Part shown: positions 17,981 through 27,560 of the stretch, piece by piece
Position numbering within the stretch: the stretch's first letter is position 1
Layout: each line of letters begins with the position of its first letter
From: G963678445 sp963678445
GTDB lineage: Bacteria; Hydrogenedentota; Hydrogenedentia; Hydrogenedentales; G963678445
NCBI GenBank assembly: GCA_963678445.1
Contig: OY782877.1
Span: forward strand, 1,674,001-1,738,000
Reading direction: 5' to 3'
Length of the DNA: 64,000 nt
Position numbers and translations under genes: made by a program
The notes under the pieces: model-generated
Databases searched by the model: none
What the model was told of the DNA's origin: nothing
What the model saw: the letters and a program-made list of their open reading frames with translations, nothing else

Positions 17981-19241
17981 GGAAAACGGTCTCTCTGTCG
18001 GAAGATGCTGAAAGGGGTTTTTCCATGCGCACGCGCACTACGTGAGTAGGGGTCGCGTCGAGCACGGTGATCCGAAAAAGGGGCGCTTCGATAACATCGC
18101 CTTTTTTCGGGATACGTTTTTTGGTGTGCATGATCCAGCCCCCGAGTGTTTCTACTTCGTCGTCTTCGATGGGAATATCAAGGGTTTCGGATAATTCTTC
18201 TATCGGAATACGGGTATCCACGATGTACGCATTTTCACCTACTTTCCGGATGGGGTTTTCTTCTTCATCGTATTCGTCGCAGATGTCGCCGAATATCTCT
18301 TCGAGGATATCTTCGATGGTGATCAGGCCATCGGTGCCGCCGTATTCGTCGGTGACGATGGCCATGGATTGTTTTGCATCGCGCATGGCGCGCAGCACGT
18401 CGTCGAGCTTCATGGTGTCGTGTACGTGCATGGCTTCGCGCACCAATCGGGAGATATCCTCGTTTTCCGGGGTGGTGTCGCGCAGTACGGTGAAGGCGTT
18501 GACGATACCAGTAATCTCGTCGATGGTCTCGTGATAGATGGGAATGCGTGTACGTCCGCTTTCCTGAAAGAGAGTGATAAGCTCGGTCCGTGTGGCCGTG
18601 TCGGGCAGGGCTTGAATGTCGATACGCGGCACCATAATTTCTTTGGCGAGACTGGTTTGAAGATCCATGACGGCATGGATCATTTCTTTTTCTTCTTTGT
18701 CGATAGCGCCTTTATCGGCACTTTCGTCGACAAGGATGCGGACGTCTTCGGGGGAACGCATGAGTAGGGGCATGGAGTTGGCTTCTTGTCCATATATACC
18801 CCGGAGCAGGTGGCGAGTAATCCATAGCGTGGGGGCGCTTAAAGGGGCAAAAATACTAAGAAAAAAGCGCATTGGGGGCAACAGAAGTAGCGAAAGACGG
18901 GTTGGATGGATGCGAAACATGCTTTTGGGAAGGAGTTCGCCAAAGACAAGTACAAGGGGGGTGGCGATAATCGGTGTCCATACGTCACCAAATTGTCGGG
19001 TGAGTGCTATTGTTCCCAGTAGTAGTGAAATGTTAGTACCGATGAGCACACCGGTGAGCATATAGTTAGGATGCTCCAGGGCATGCAAGAGCTGACGTGC
19101 GTTCCAGTTCTTCTTTTCTTCGGCAAGATGGCGTACCCGAAGAGGATTACAAGAGACAAAACCCGTCTCATATCCGGCGAAAAAACCGTTGAGAAGTACG
19201 CCGATAATGAATATAACAATGAGGCCTACTGCTGCACTCAT
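17973..19241 (-). CDS. CNNM/CorC (HlyC) transporter-associated membrane protein, copy 2
   Basis: The 422-aa protein has the full family layout: CNNM transmembrane domain (about 1-180, with 'NGFFAGYETGFVS'), a CBS pair (about 200-330, with 'MVPRIDI' and 'DEYGGTDGLITIEDILEEI') and the C-terminal CorC_HlyC domain (about 340-415). Relatives are linked to Mg/Co efflux. It overlaps the preceding paralogue by 4 bp and the DUF502 gene by 8 bp, so the three are translationally coupled. Confidence 0.93.
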   Translation of the reverse strand: MSAAVGLIVIFIIGVLLNGFFAGYETGFVSCNPLRVRHLAEEKKNWNARQLLHALEHPNYMLTGVLIGTNISLLLGTIALTRQFGDVWTPIIATPLVLVFGELLPKSMFRIHPTRLSLLLLPPMRFFLSIFAPLSAPTLWITRHLLRGIYGQEANSMPLLMRSPEDVRILVDESADKGAIDKEEKEMIHAVMDLQTSLAKEIMVPRIDIQALPDTATRTELITLFQESGRTRIPIYHETIDEITGIVNAFTVLRDTTPENEDISRLVREAMHVHDTMKLDDVLRAMRDAKQSMAIVTDEYGGTDGLITIEDILEEIFGDICDEYDEEENPIRKVGENAYIVDTRIPIEELSETLDIPIEDDEVETLGGWIMHTKKRIPKKGDVIEAPLFRITVLDATPTHVVRVRMEKPLSASSDRETVFHE

Positions 19242-20722
19242 GAGTAATCGTCCTCTTTTTGTCTTGGGGGCACTTGCAGGCGTAGTTGCGCCACACGTTT
19301 TCCTTCGACCGCTTCGATGACGTAGTATACGCCATCATATTCGACCTCGTCTCCTACTTCGGGGATTTTATCTGTTCGGTCCATGATGAATCCCGCCACG
19401 GTGGTGTGTTCTTCATCTTCCACTGCGGTTCCGGTTAATTCTTCCAACTCGTCTAACGGCAGGCTGCCGTCTACACGAAATACACCGTCGTCTAGCTGGG
19501 TGTACAATGGCTCCTCTTCGTCGTCTTCTTCGCCAATATCGCCGACAACTTCGCGCAATGCGTCTTGCAGGGTCACCAGACCTTCTGTGCCGCCATACTC
19601 GTCGACAACGATGGAGAGGTGGGTTCGTACGCGTTGGGCCATTCTGAGGAAGTCGGACACTTCCATTGTTTCAGGCACAAAATGGGGCTTGCGCAATAGG
19701 GGTGTAATGGGGGCGTCCAATTCGCCGCTGCAGGCGGCTGGCAACAAATCTTTGGCGAATAGCAGGCCGGTAATGTGGTCCAGGTCGTCTTCATAGACAG
19801 GGATTCGTGCATATTCATGTTCGCGCACCACAGCAAGTGCGTCGCCAATGGTGGTTTCTTTGGAAAGCACGATCATGTCTGGACGGGGGGTAAGGATCTC
19901 GCGCACGCGTACTTCGCGCACGTCGAGAATACCTTGGATCATCTGGCGTTCCTCTTCTTCGATGACGCCGGTGGCCTCGCCTTCGGTCAGCAGTGATTTA
20001 AACTCATCTTCTGTCATAAACGGAGCAGGCGGCACTTCGCTGAATCGGGTAAGCCGAAAGAGCAGACCAATGAGCCAGATGAGAATTTCCCGCACGGGGG
20101 CGAGTAGCTGATTGAGCAGAAAGATGGGGATGGCAGCCCACCGCGCGAATCGTTCGCCTTGTTGCACGGCAACAAGCTTCGGCGTGATTTCGCCGAAGAA
20201 CACGAGCATTGCGGTGCATAGAAAGACCGCCAGCGGGTAGGAAAGCGCAGGGGGCAATGTGAGGTGCCTGTCGAATACAATTTCCACGCGTGCGGCAAAA
20301 ATAACGCCGAGCAAAATGTTGACGATACAGTTGCCCATCAGGATAGAGGTAAGCAAACCGTTGGGATTGCTCATCAGTTGCGCCACGAGACGATCCAGAA
20401 AGTGTTTGCTCTGGCGCATGCTGAGAAGGCGCACTGTGTGCAGGGAGTAGAAGGCAACCTCGCTGGCGGAAAAGAAGGCGGAGCAACTGAGCAAGACCAA
20501 AGCGGCTAGCCATACTTTGGGGGTAAGCACCTGGGTCCACTGCTGGGCTACGGTTGTTGTTTCTTCGAAAAGGCTGTTTGCCGCTATGGGGCGCATAAGC
20601 GCAATGAGGATGGCGAATACCGCCGCCCATACTGGTAGAACCCATAGGGGGGTCTGTCTGAATATCTGGGGCCGAAAACGCTTTTCTGTGCGTTTCGTTC
20701 GCCCTCCGCTATCGTCGTCCAA
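19238..20722 (-). CDS. CNNM/CorC (HlyC) transporter-associated membrane protein, copy 1
   Basis: The 494-aa paralogue of the next gene has a longer basic N-terminus before the first helix, then a CNNM domain (about 60-240, 'CSAFFSASEVAFYSL'), a CBS pair ('ILTPRPDMIVL', 'VVDEYGGTEGLVTLQDALREV') and a CorC_HlyC domain. The start appears to be TTG at 20722, with GGAG about 12 bases upstream; no nearer ATG precedes the first helix. It lies 39 bp after ybeY, the usual phoH-HD-ybeY-corC order. Confidence 0.92.
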   Translation of the reverse strand: MDDDSGGRTKRTEKRFRPQIFRQTPLWVLPVWAAVFAILIALMRPIAANSLFEETTTVAQQWTQVLTPKVWLAALVLLSCSAFFSASEVAFYSLHTVRLLSMRQSKHFLDRLVAQLMSNPNGLLTSILMGNCIVNILLGVIFAARVEIVFDRHLTLPPALSYPLAVFLCTAMLVFFGEITPKLVAVQQGERFARWAAIPIFLLNQLLAPVREILIWLIGLLFRLTRFSEVPPAPFMTEDEFKSLLTEGEATGVIEEEERQMIQGILDVREVRVREILTPRPDMIVLSKETTIGDALAVVREHEYARIPVYEDDLDHITGLLFAKDLLPAACSGELDAPITPLLRKPHFVPETMEVSDFLRMAQRVRTHLSIVVDEYGGTEGLVTLQDALREVVGDIGEEDDEEEPLYTQLDDGVFRVDGSLPLDELEELTGTAVEDEEHTTVAGFIMDRTDKIPEVGDEVEYDGVYYVIEAVEGKRVAQLRLQVPPRQKEDDYS

Positions 20723-20761
20723 GGACTATCTCACTCCACCTCGTGCACTTGGGGCGTATTC

Positions 20762-21235
20762 CTACGCACGCAAACGCCACGCGGCCTCTTTACTGGTATT
20801 CAGGTATTGTGCCTGTTTTTCGGTCATAATTTCACGCTCGACATCTGAAGCGTGTGTATATCCTAATAAATGGAGCAGGCCATGGCAAAAAAGAAGCCGG
20901 ACCTCGTCGCGCATGGCTTGGGAATCTCCTTTGCAATAACGTTCAACGGTCTCCAAAGAGATGACAATATCGCCAAGAACACGTTCCCCATGTAGAAGTG
21001 TATCCTCTTGAGCAAAGGAAAGCACATCGGTAGGAACCGGTTTTTTGCGATACTCTTCGTTCAGGGTCGTGATAAAAGGATCGTCGCAGAAAAGCACACT
21101 CAATTCCAAGCCTGAATAGCGGGTATCATCGCATGCGCCTTCTTCGCGGCAAACGCGCTCGGCTAATCGCTGGAGATTATCGCGGCGGTAAAAGCGTTTG
21201 CGTCTGGATTCGTTTCGTATGTCGATATGCACCAT
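20762..21235 (-). CDS. ybeY: Endoribonuclease YbeY
   Basis: YbeY is a single-strand-specific metal-dependent RNase for 16S rRNA 3' maturation and ribosome quality control. The 157-aa product has the zinc motif HGLLHLLGYTH (family HGxLHLxGYDH, here with Thr for Asp) and the upstream 'ERVLGDIVISLETV' block. GGGAGGA sits 9 bases before the ATG at 21235; a second ATG at 21241 overlaps the HD gene stop but is too close to that site. Confidence 0.95.
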   Translation of the reverse strand: MVHIDIRNESRRKRFYRRDNLQRLAERVCREEGACDDTRYSGLELSVLFCDDPFITTLNEEYRKKPVPTDVLSFAQEDTLLHGERVLGDIVISLETVERYCKGDSQAMRDEVRLLFCHGLLHLLGYTHASDVEREIMTEKQAQYLNTSKEAAWRLRA

Positions 21236-21237
21236 AA

Positions 21238-23745
21238 TCATGCTCCTCCCGATAAGGGGATCACGTTTTTATTTTTACCCGAGTCCTTGTCAGCGTCGGG
21301 GTACGATACCCGGGTGTGCAGCATCGTAATGATGCGTCGGCTAACTACTTCTTTAATAGTATCAAGTTGCTTCAAAGTCAAGTTACTGTCGTCGAATTGG
21401 CGTCCTTCGGAGCGCGCGGCTACGATTTTTTCGACGAATTCGCGAATGCGTTCCTCGTTGGGGTTTTTAATGGACCGCACACCGGATTCAACGGCGTCGC
21501 AGATCATTAATATCGCCGTTTCGGGACTTTGGGGTTTGGGGCCGGGATAACGAAAGTCTTCTTCGCGCACGTCGTCATGCTTGTTTTGTTCGAGTGCTTG
21601 CTGGTAGAAGAAGCCGATCAGACATGTGCCGTGGTGTTCCAAAATGCCGTCTACAATCGGCTTGGGAAGGTGGTAGTTGCGGGCCATCTCAACGCCTTTG
21701 AGTACGTGGGAGGCAATGGCGCGCGCACTCAGGCGCGGTGCAAGTTCGTCGTGAATGTTGTAGCCCTGCTGGTTTTCGGAGAAGTACTCTGAGCGCCACA
21801 TTTTGCCGATGTCGTGGTAGTAGGCGCAGACTCGTGCCAACAGGCCGTTGGCGCCAACGGCGTCTGCAGCAGCTTCGGCCAACTGCCCCAGCATCAAACT
21901 GTGTGCGTAGGTGGCCGGGGCTTTGATGGCAAGCTGGCTCATTACTTCATTGTTCAGATCGGAGTATTCGAGTAATTGGATATCGGTGGTAATGCCGAAG
22001 AGACGTTCGAAGGGGGACAGCAGGCCGGGCACGGTTAGCAGGCAGACGCCTCCGTTGAGAGCGATGAGCAGCAGGCGGCGGCCTCCGGTTGCTGCGACAA
22101 GCGAGTTGGTGGCGAGCAGGATTGCGGCCATGGCAAACAGACCCACTAATGTGGCTTTGATCGATGCGGCGGCCATGTCGCTACGACGACGCACTTTGTA
22201 GATACTGAAAACGCCCGCAAGGGACATGGCGCCAAGTACGAAAAAAAGACGCCAATCGTATCCATACTGTGCGGAGACTAGCAGGGCAATCAAAATGCTG
22301 AGCATCGCAGCCAGACGCACGCTGACCAATACGGCGTACAGTATGCCTACTGCCGCTACGGGCAGCAGGTATCCGGTGGGTTGGAAGTAGAGTGCAATTC
22401 GTCCAACGATCAGGGTAATACACATCAACAGTAGCGCCAGGTTTACGTGGGCGAGGGAGTAGGTTTCTGTATTTTCCCCCCGTAGTAGTCCCATACTTCG
22501 AAAAAGACCCGTAAGCACCATGGCGGCCAGTATCATGTGTGAAAGCAGTATGTTAATAATACGCTGTTGTGGCTTTTGCTCGTTTTCGAGAATAGACAGG
22601 TAGGTATTTACGTCGGAACGACTCTGCGCCGTCCAGCGTTTACCCCGGTCCTGGATGATTTCGCCGGGCTCGATGCTTTTCATGACCGGCGCAATGGATT
22701 CTGAAGCACGTTCGAGCGCACCCGCCATAAAAACCTTGTCATAGCGGATCGTGTCCACAAGTGCGGGCTGCACCATCGGCAATCCGGCATCGTGCAGCTT
22801 GGCCCATTCCACCTGTAGCTCAAGGGCAACGGATTTTGCGGTTTCCTGCAGGCGCTGACTCAACACTTCTGCAGCCTCTTCCACATCGGGCACTTGCTCC
22901 ATGGCAAGCTGGCTGGAGACGTGCTGATCGTCCTGTAACATGTCACGCAGGATCACGATTTCCTTGTCGCCCCCCATAGCAGCGGTACGCACGCCTTGGT
23001 GGAGTACGTAGCGGAGGCTTTCAAGCGCAAGCGTTTCCAGATGCTCCGCCAGCGAGAAGAAAAAAGGGGGAACCTCTTCTGGTTGGAGTGCAATCACAGG
23101 CCGGGGAAGCTCTTGGGGGGGTATGGCTTCGCCTTCCGTCTCCACTTCTGCGGGCGGGGTCTCGGCAGGGGGGGCAAACTGACGTTTGGGCAAGCTGTCT
23201 TTGTCTGGGGTCAACCACAAGTTAAGCGCTGCTGCTTCCGGCAAATCTGCCCATTCAGGCGTTTCTTTGAGTGCCGCGACATGCGTTGCAACCACGGTCT
23301 GAACAATGTCTTCAGCGCGTTGTGTGGAATCCGACTGACGCAGGGTCTCAAGGATGGCATTTTGTATTGCTGGACGCTGCTCGCGGATGCGCGTGATTCG
23401 ATTGCGCACGATGGAAAGCTGACGGTTAACCAGATCTTGATCGATTCGATAATGGGGGGGCACCTTTTCCCGTGCCTCCTCGCGTGCTTGTTGGGTCGCT
23501 TTGAGGTTGGGCGCTTCAAAATAGAAAGCCGTTCGGATTTCTGTCGATGCAATGGGGGCGTCCATATCCGCCACGAGCATTTTTTCGCTTTCGGGCAGAC
23601 GCGTGAGTGCGGCAACAATGATGACATAGGCGACCAGCACCACTAGCATCTGCGCAGGACGGCGCAATGGGGTGCGTTGCTTTGCTTCTGGCACGCGTTG
23701 GGCGAAACGACCTACGCGCGGTTTTCGTTGGCCAAAGCCTATCAT
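21238..23745 (-). CDS. 7TM-HD domain phosphodiesterase (PgpH-like, cyclic di-AMP type)
   Basis: The 835-aa membrane protein has one N-terminal helix, a large extracytoplasmic 7TMR-HDED region (about 65-395), seven helices (about 400-600) and a cytoplasmic HD domain (about 620-810) with the metal motif 'YYHDIGKM' and 'ILEHHGT'. Relatives such as PgpH hydrolyse c-di-AMP. It overlaps phoH by 4 bp upstream and precedes ybeY, a widely conserved arrangement. No diadenylate cyclase lies in this window. Confidence 0.92.
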   Translation of the reverse strand: MIGFGQRKPRVGRFAQRVPEAKQRTPLRRPAQMLVVLVAYVIIVAALTRLPESEKMLVADMDAPIASTEIRTAFYFEAPNLKATQQAREEAREKVPPHYRIDQDLVNRQLSIVRNRITRIREQRPAIQNAILETLRQSDSTQRAEDIVQTVVATHVAALKETPEWADLPEAAALNLWLTPDKDSLPKRQFAPPAETPPAEVETEGEAIPPQELPRPVIALQPEEVPPFFFSLAEHLETLALESLRYVLHQGVRTAAMGGDKEIVILRDMLQDDQHVSSQLAMEQVPDVEEAAEVLSQRLQETAKSVALELQVEWAKLHDAGLPMVQPALVDTIRYDKVFMAGALERASESIAPVMKSIEPGEIIQDRGKRWTAQSRSDVNTYLSILENEQKPQQRIINILLSHMILAAMVLTGLFRSMGLLRGENTETYSLAHVNLALLLMCITLIVGRIALYFQPTGYLLPVAAVGILYAVLVSVRLAAMLSILIALLVSAQYGYDWRLFFVLGAMSLAGVFSIYKVRRRSDMAAASIKATLVGLFAMAAILLATNSLVAATGGRRLLLIALNGGVCLLTVPGLLSPFERLFGITTDIQLLEYSDLNNEVMSQLAIKAPATYAHSLMLGQLAEAAADAVGANGLLARVCAYYHDIGKMWRSEYFSENQQGYNIHDELAPRLSARAIASHVLKGVEMARNYHLPKPIVDGILEHHGTCLIGFFYQQALEQNKHDDVREEDFRYPGPKPQSPETAILMICDAVESGVRSIKNPNEERIREFVEKIVAARSEGRQFDDSNLTLKQLDTIKEVVSRRIITMLHTRVSYPDADKDSGKNKNVIPLSGGA

Positions 23746-24740
23746 TTAGGTGTATTCCCTTGTGCCTCACGCATAGGAGAATCGCCCTCACTCTCCCCAT
23801 CGCGTTCATAAGCGTCAACGATACGCTGTACAAGTGGATTACGCACGACATCGGACTTGGTAAGACGCACGATACCGATTCCGGGAATATTCTGCAATAC
23901 GCGGCGTGCGTCGACAATGCCCGAGGTAACGTTCTTGGGCAGATCGACTTGGGTGATATCTCCAGTCACCACGGCACGCGATCCCATGCCAAGCCGTGTG
24001 AGAAACATCAGCATCTGGTCGCTGGTCGTATTCTGTGCTTCATCCAGGATCACAAAGGCCTGATCCAGGGTGCGACCGCGCATGAAGGCAAGCGGCGCCA
24101 CTTCGATACGCTGTTCGTCAATAAGACGGCGCGCACGCGACATGTCTACCATTGAATAGAGTGCATCGTATAAGGGGCGCAGATATGGATTGACCTTTTG
24201 CTCCAGATCGCCAGGAAGAAAGCCGAGGCTTTCACCTGCTTCTACTGCCGGCCGGGTAAGGATGATGCGTTTCACCTGGCGGTTGAGCATGGCGGAAACG
24301 GCCGCCGCCATGGCAAGGTAGGTTTTACCTGTACCGGCAGGGCCGATGACCAGGGTCATTTCATGTTCACGAATCGCATCCAGATAGCGTTTTTGTCCAC
24401 GTGTGCGTGCACGGATACGAATATCATCGCGCAGCACGGTATGGCGTTCTGCAAAGGTATCGTCATCTGCTTCCGGCTCATTTTGATTGCAAAAAGCGAT
24501 GTCGATATCAGCCAATGTTGGTGCATGGCCATCGCGCACGGCACGCAACATGCCCAGGAGCATTTTTTCTACCCGTGCAGCGGCTTCCGGTTCGCCTATG
24601 ATGACGATCTTGGCGCCGCGGTCCACAATCCGTACCCGCGTTACTTCTTGGATACGACGTCGCAATTCGCCATTTTGGCCCAGGAGCTGTATTGCCTCAT
24701 CCTGGCTCTGTAATAGGATCTCGTGACTCAGTTTTTTAAT
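23742..24740 (-). CDS. phoH: PhoH-like ATPase (probable non-AUG start)
   Basis: The protein has Walker A GPAGTGKT and the PhoH blocks 'RPAVEAGESLGFLPGDLEQKV' (start), 'VILDEAQNTT' (Walker B) and 'LTRLGMGSRAVVTGD'. Conserved coding sequence typical of the family N-terminus (HEILLQSQDEAIQLLG...) runs upstream to an in-frame stop just beyond 24740 with no ATG in it. The best starts are ATT at 24740 or CTG at 24731, the latter about 10 bases after GAGG. TTG at 24665 would remove conserved residues. Length about 330 aa, normal for PhoH. Confidence 0.9.
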   Translation of the reverse strand: MKKLSHEILLQSQDEAIQLLGQNGELRRRIQEVTRVRIVDRGAKIVIIGEPEAAARVEKMLLGMLRAVRDGHAPTLADIDIAFCNQNEPEADDDTFAERHTVLRDDIRIRARTRGQKRYLDAIREHEMTLVIGPAGTGKTYLAMAAAVSAMLNRQVKRIILTRPAVEAGESLGFLPGDLEQKVNPYLRPLYDALYSMVDMSRARRLIDEQRIEVAPLAFMRGRTLDQAFVILDEAQNTTSDQMLMFLTRLGMGSRAVVTGDITQVDLPKNVTSGIVDARRVLQNIPGIGIVRLTKSDVVRNPLVQRIVDAYERDGESEGDSPMREAQGNTPK

Positions 24741-24774
24741 GCCTCAATGCTTGAACGTAAACTACAGCAGGGTT

Positions 24775-25080
24775 TTATTCGGTCGTCGATTTTGGTTGAA
24801 TACGATAAATGGTTTCCCCCTCACGCACAAGGCGTTTAATGTGACGGATAGCCGCTTCGAGCTCCAACGGATCTGCATCGAGATCTTTGACGCGCTGTTG
24901 CGCGCGGCTTACTTGCTCTTCGAACGCATCCACCTGGCGTTGCATGCTGCGCACTTGCTCTTCGCGTTGCTGATATTGGGCGTAGCGTCCCAGCAGGTCG
25001 CGCTGCACGGCATAGGCCGCCGAAAGCGACGCCACGGCAATGAATGTCACGATGTACCATTTATAGCTTTTTGTTTTCAT
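24775..25080 (-). CDS. FtsB/DivIC-like septum formation initiator
   Basis: The 101-aa protein has a short basic cytoplasmic N-terminus, one transmembrane helix (about 8-26) and a periplasmic coiled coil (about 30-80, 'QREEQVRSMQRQVDAFEEQV'), ending with the 'REGETIYRI' element typical of FtsB/DivIC. These bridge FtsL and FtsQ in the divisome. Its place directly after eno matches the common eno-ftsB order. No strong ribosome site is visible. Confidence 0.85.
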   Translation of the reverse strand: MKTKSYKWYIVTFIAVASLSAAYAVQRDLLGRYAQYQQREEQVRSMQRQVDAFEEQVSRAQQRVKDLDADPLELEAAIRHIKRLVREGETIYRIQPKSTTE

Positions 25081-25086
25081 CAACTG

Positions 25087-25111
25087 CGCGGGGAGGCGCA
25101 ACGCCTCCCCG
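25087..25111 (-). terminator. GC-rich stem-loop between eno and ftsB
   Basis: GCGGGGAGGC and GCCTCCCCGC form a perfect 10-bp stem with a 5-nt loop. It has no T-run and lies in the 45-bp eno-ftsB gap, so it may attenuate transcription or stabilise the eno transcript rather than terminate fully. Confidence 0.5.
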
Positions 25112-25125
25112 CACCCTCCAACAGG

Positions 25126-26412
25126 TTATTTTTTAATATTGTAGAAGGCTTTGGAGCCGAGGAATTCGGCTTGTGCACCCAATTCTTCTTCAATCCGAAG
25201 CAATTGGTTGTACTTGGCGATACGGTCGCTACGAGAGGCCGAACCCGTCTTGATCTGCCCGGCGTTAATCGCCACGGCGATGTCGGCGATGGTGGAATCT
25301 TCGGTTTCACCACTACGGTGCGAAATGACTGTGGTGTAGCCGGCGCGGTGGGCCATCTGACAGGCTTCCAGGGTCTCGGTCAGCGTACCAATCTGGTTCA
25401 CTTTCACGAGGATGGAGTTGCCGACGCCTTCCTGGATACCGCGACTGAGGTATTCGGTGTTGGTAACGAAGAGATCGTCGCCAACCAACTGCACGTCTTT
25501 GCCCAGTTTGTCGGTAAGGCCTTTCCAGCCTGCCCAGTCATTCTCGTCCAGACCGTCTTCAATCGAAATAATCGGGTATTTGGAGACCCAGTCCGCGAGG
25601 AAGTCCGCCATTTCATCGGAGCTGAGCGATTTGCCTTCTGCGCCCAGGACATATTTACCATCTTTGTAGAATTCGCTGGAGGCAGCGTCCAACGCGATGA
25701 AGATATCTTTTCCGGCTTCGTAGCCAGCGGCTTTGATGGCTTGCAAAATCACTTCGATGGCTTCCACGTTGGAACCCAGGTTCGGTGCGAAACCGCCTTC
25801 GTCACCAACAGCCGTGTTGAGGCCTTTGTCTTTGAGCACTTTCTTGAGGCTGTGGAAAACTTCGGTACCCATGCGCAGTGCTTCTTTGAAGGTAGCTGCG
25901 CCTGCGGGCATGATCATGAATTCCTGGATGTCGACGTTGTTGTCGGCATGTTCACCGCCGTTGAGGATGTTCATCATAGGCAGGGGCAGGGTGTGGGCGT
26001 TTGCGCCGCCGATGTAGCGGTACAAGGGCATTTCGAGGGCTTCCGCAGCCGCTTTGGCTACTGCAAGCGAAACGCCGAGGATAGCATTGGCGCCCAGTTT
26101 GCTTTTCGTCTTGGTGCCATCGAGCTCGATCATCAGTTTGTCGATTTCGCGCTGGTTGAGTGCATCCATGCCGAGCAATTCCTGGCTGATAATGTCGTTG
26201 ACATTAGCGACGGCTTTGCTGACGCCTTTGCCGAGGTAGCGACCTTTGTCGCCATCGCGCAGTTCAACGGCTTCATTTTCACCCGTCGAAGCGCCAGAGG
26301 GTACCGCAGCGCGTCCCACAACGCCAGCAGCAAGGTATACATCTACCTCTACGGTCGGATTGCCGCGTGAGTCCAAAATTTCACGTGCCTGAATGCCTGT
26401 GATTCTCGTCAT
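25126..26412 (-). CDS. eno: Enolase
   Basis: Enolase converts 2-phosphoglycerate to phosphoenolpyruvate and is also part of the RNA degradosome in some bacteria. The 428-aa length is standard. 'AREILDSRGNPTVEVDV', 'GASTGENEAVELRDGD', 'SIEDGLDENDW', 'VGDDLFVTN', 'LVKVNQIGTLTE' and 'ISHRSGETEDSTIADIAV' are the canonical motifs with magnesium and catalytic residues. A 322-bp leader precedes it. Confidence 0.98.
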   Translation of the reverse strand: MTRITGIQAREILDSRGNPTVEVDVYLAAGVVGRAAVPSGASTGENEAVELRDGDKGRYLGKGVSKAVANVNDIISQELLGMDALNQREIDKLMIELDGTKTKSKLGANAILGVSLAVAKAAAEALEMPLYRYIGGANAHTLPLPMMNILNGGEHADNNVDIQEFMIMPAGAATFKEALRMGTEVFHSLKKVLKDKGLNTAVGDEGGFAPNLGSNVEAIEVILQAIKAAGYEAGKDIFIALDAASSEFYKDGKYVLGAEGKSLSSDEMADFLADWVSKYPIISIEDGLDENDWAGWKGLTDKLGKDVQLVGDDLFVTNTEYLSRGIQEGVGNSILVKVNQIGTLTETLEACQMAHRAGYTTVISHRSGETEDSTIADIAVAINAGQIKTGSASRSDRIAKYNQLLRIEEELGAQAEFLGSKAFYNIKK

Positions 26413-26734
26413 TGTCTTCTTTTCCTTGTGTTGTCCTTTGGATCCAGTCTACCGCAGCCCAACGCAGGGAGCAAGTAGAAACCTTCACCGGCCCAGATAG
26501 CGTTTCCCTTCCGAATCAGGGAGCGACACGAGTATTCATGCCCACTCTGATGGTCCTCATCTCCGGAGAATGTCGACTATCCTTACATTATATAATATCT
26601 ACACCGCTCCTGGGGAACGGTCTTCTTTTTTTGTGAAGCACGCAGCACTGTCTATCGGCTAAGCGACTGCGTATGCACTGCATTATAATGCAGATGCCCC
26701 CTGTATTGCAGCAATGACGCCTGCATGTCGTCGA
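26413..26734. other. Intergenic region upstream of eno
   Basis: This 322-bp gap holds no convincing gene. On the minus strand a TATAAT-like box lies near 26600 in an AT-rich patch about 190 bp before eno, without a good -35 element. A short perfect hairpin (CTGCAT/ATGCAG) near 26677-26693 follows the neighbouring membrane-protein gene. Confidence 0.4.
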
Positions 26735-27535
26735 TTATCCCTTCCAGGGGAAAAGATAATCGCGCAGCCCCCGGTTCAAATAGTCATCCTGCTCATCGTA
26801 TTCAACAGGCAAACGCCTGTTGGGCGCTGCAACGCCTTGCGCTATTTGCGTTTCGATATATGCATACTTGCGCGAAAGCATTTCATACGCGCTGCACCGT
26901 AACACGACATAGGCGGGCAGGGCGAAAAACAGGGCAAATGGTGGAAATAGCGACAGAACAAGCAGTATCAGGAGTACTATCGCTAATTTCATACAAAAAA
27001 AGGGGTTATCCAGCAGTAGAAGTATGGAAAGCCGAAAAATAGCCCACGGCCGTTCCTCTTTAAATACTAATGCGGGACCGCCCAAAAATGCGGCCAAGAC
27101 CGCACCTATGACACCCCAAAAGGCCACGCTGCTAAGCGCATATCCCAACCAGAGAAGGGATTGTGGGACACGCATCGCGTAGAACCACACGCTTAGACTC
27201 AGACAAAACAGCACAGCCATGTATTCGTAGGACAGAAGCACGGCCTGTGTGGCATGGCGGCGCATACCGCTAAAAAAGGTGCGTAGCGTGCTATCCTGTA
27301 GTTCGATGCATTCCTTCACCATCGCCGCCATGCCCACGTTAAGGATCGGCAAGACTCCGAGGAAAAGCAGAAGCACGAGCATTCCGGCAAAAGCCCAGGC
27401 GCCACTTGCGCATGCCGCATAGAGTAGCATCAATATCGGCACCAGCATGAGCATACAGAACATATTGGCTAGCAGCAGCTTCCCCAAGTGGTCGTAGTAG
27501 ACCCCAAAGGCGATTTTCAACGTGCGCGTTACCAT
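26735..27535 (-). CDS. Multi-pass membrane protein, possibly DUF624/YesL-like
   Basis: The 266-aa protein has about six transmembrane helices and a soluble, acidic C-terminal tail. The amphipathic start 'VYYDHLGKLLLANM' and 'LLLDNPFFCMKLAIVLLIL' resemble DUF624-type proteins, but this is only a family guess. The start is placed at 27535 because the frame upstream to 27604 is encoded by a dispersed repeat. No clear ribosome site. Confidence 0.6.
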   Translation of the reverse strand: MVTRTLKIAFGVYYDHLGKLLLANMFCMLMLVPILMLLYAACASGAWAFAGMLVLLLFLGVLPILNVGMAAMVKECIELQDSTLRTFFSGMRRHATQAVLLSYEYMAVLFCLSLSVWFYAMRVPQSLLWLGYALSSVAFWGVIGAVLAAFLGGPALVFKEERPWAIFRLSILLLLDNPFFCMKLAIVLLILLVLSLFPPFALFFALPAYVVLRCSAYEMLSRKYAYIETQIAQGVAAPNRRLPVEYDEQDDYLNRGLRDYLFPWKG

Positions 27536-27560
27536 ACCGAAACCAAAACCGTGTGTCGTC

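Noticed and set aside
24739..26370. Long open frame of 543 codons on the plus strand antisense to enolase
   Set aside because: It mirrors the enolase coding strand codon by codon, lacks a ribosome site and resembles no family; enolase is unambiguous.
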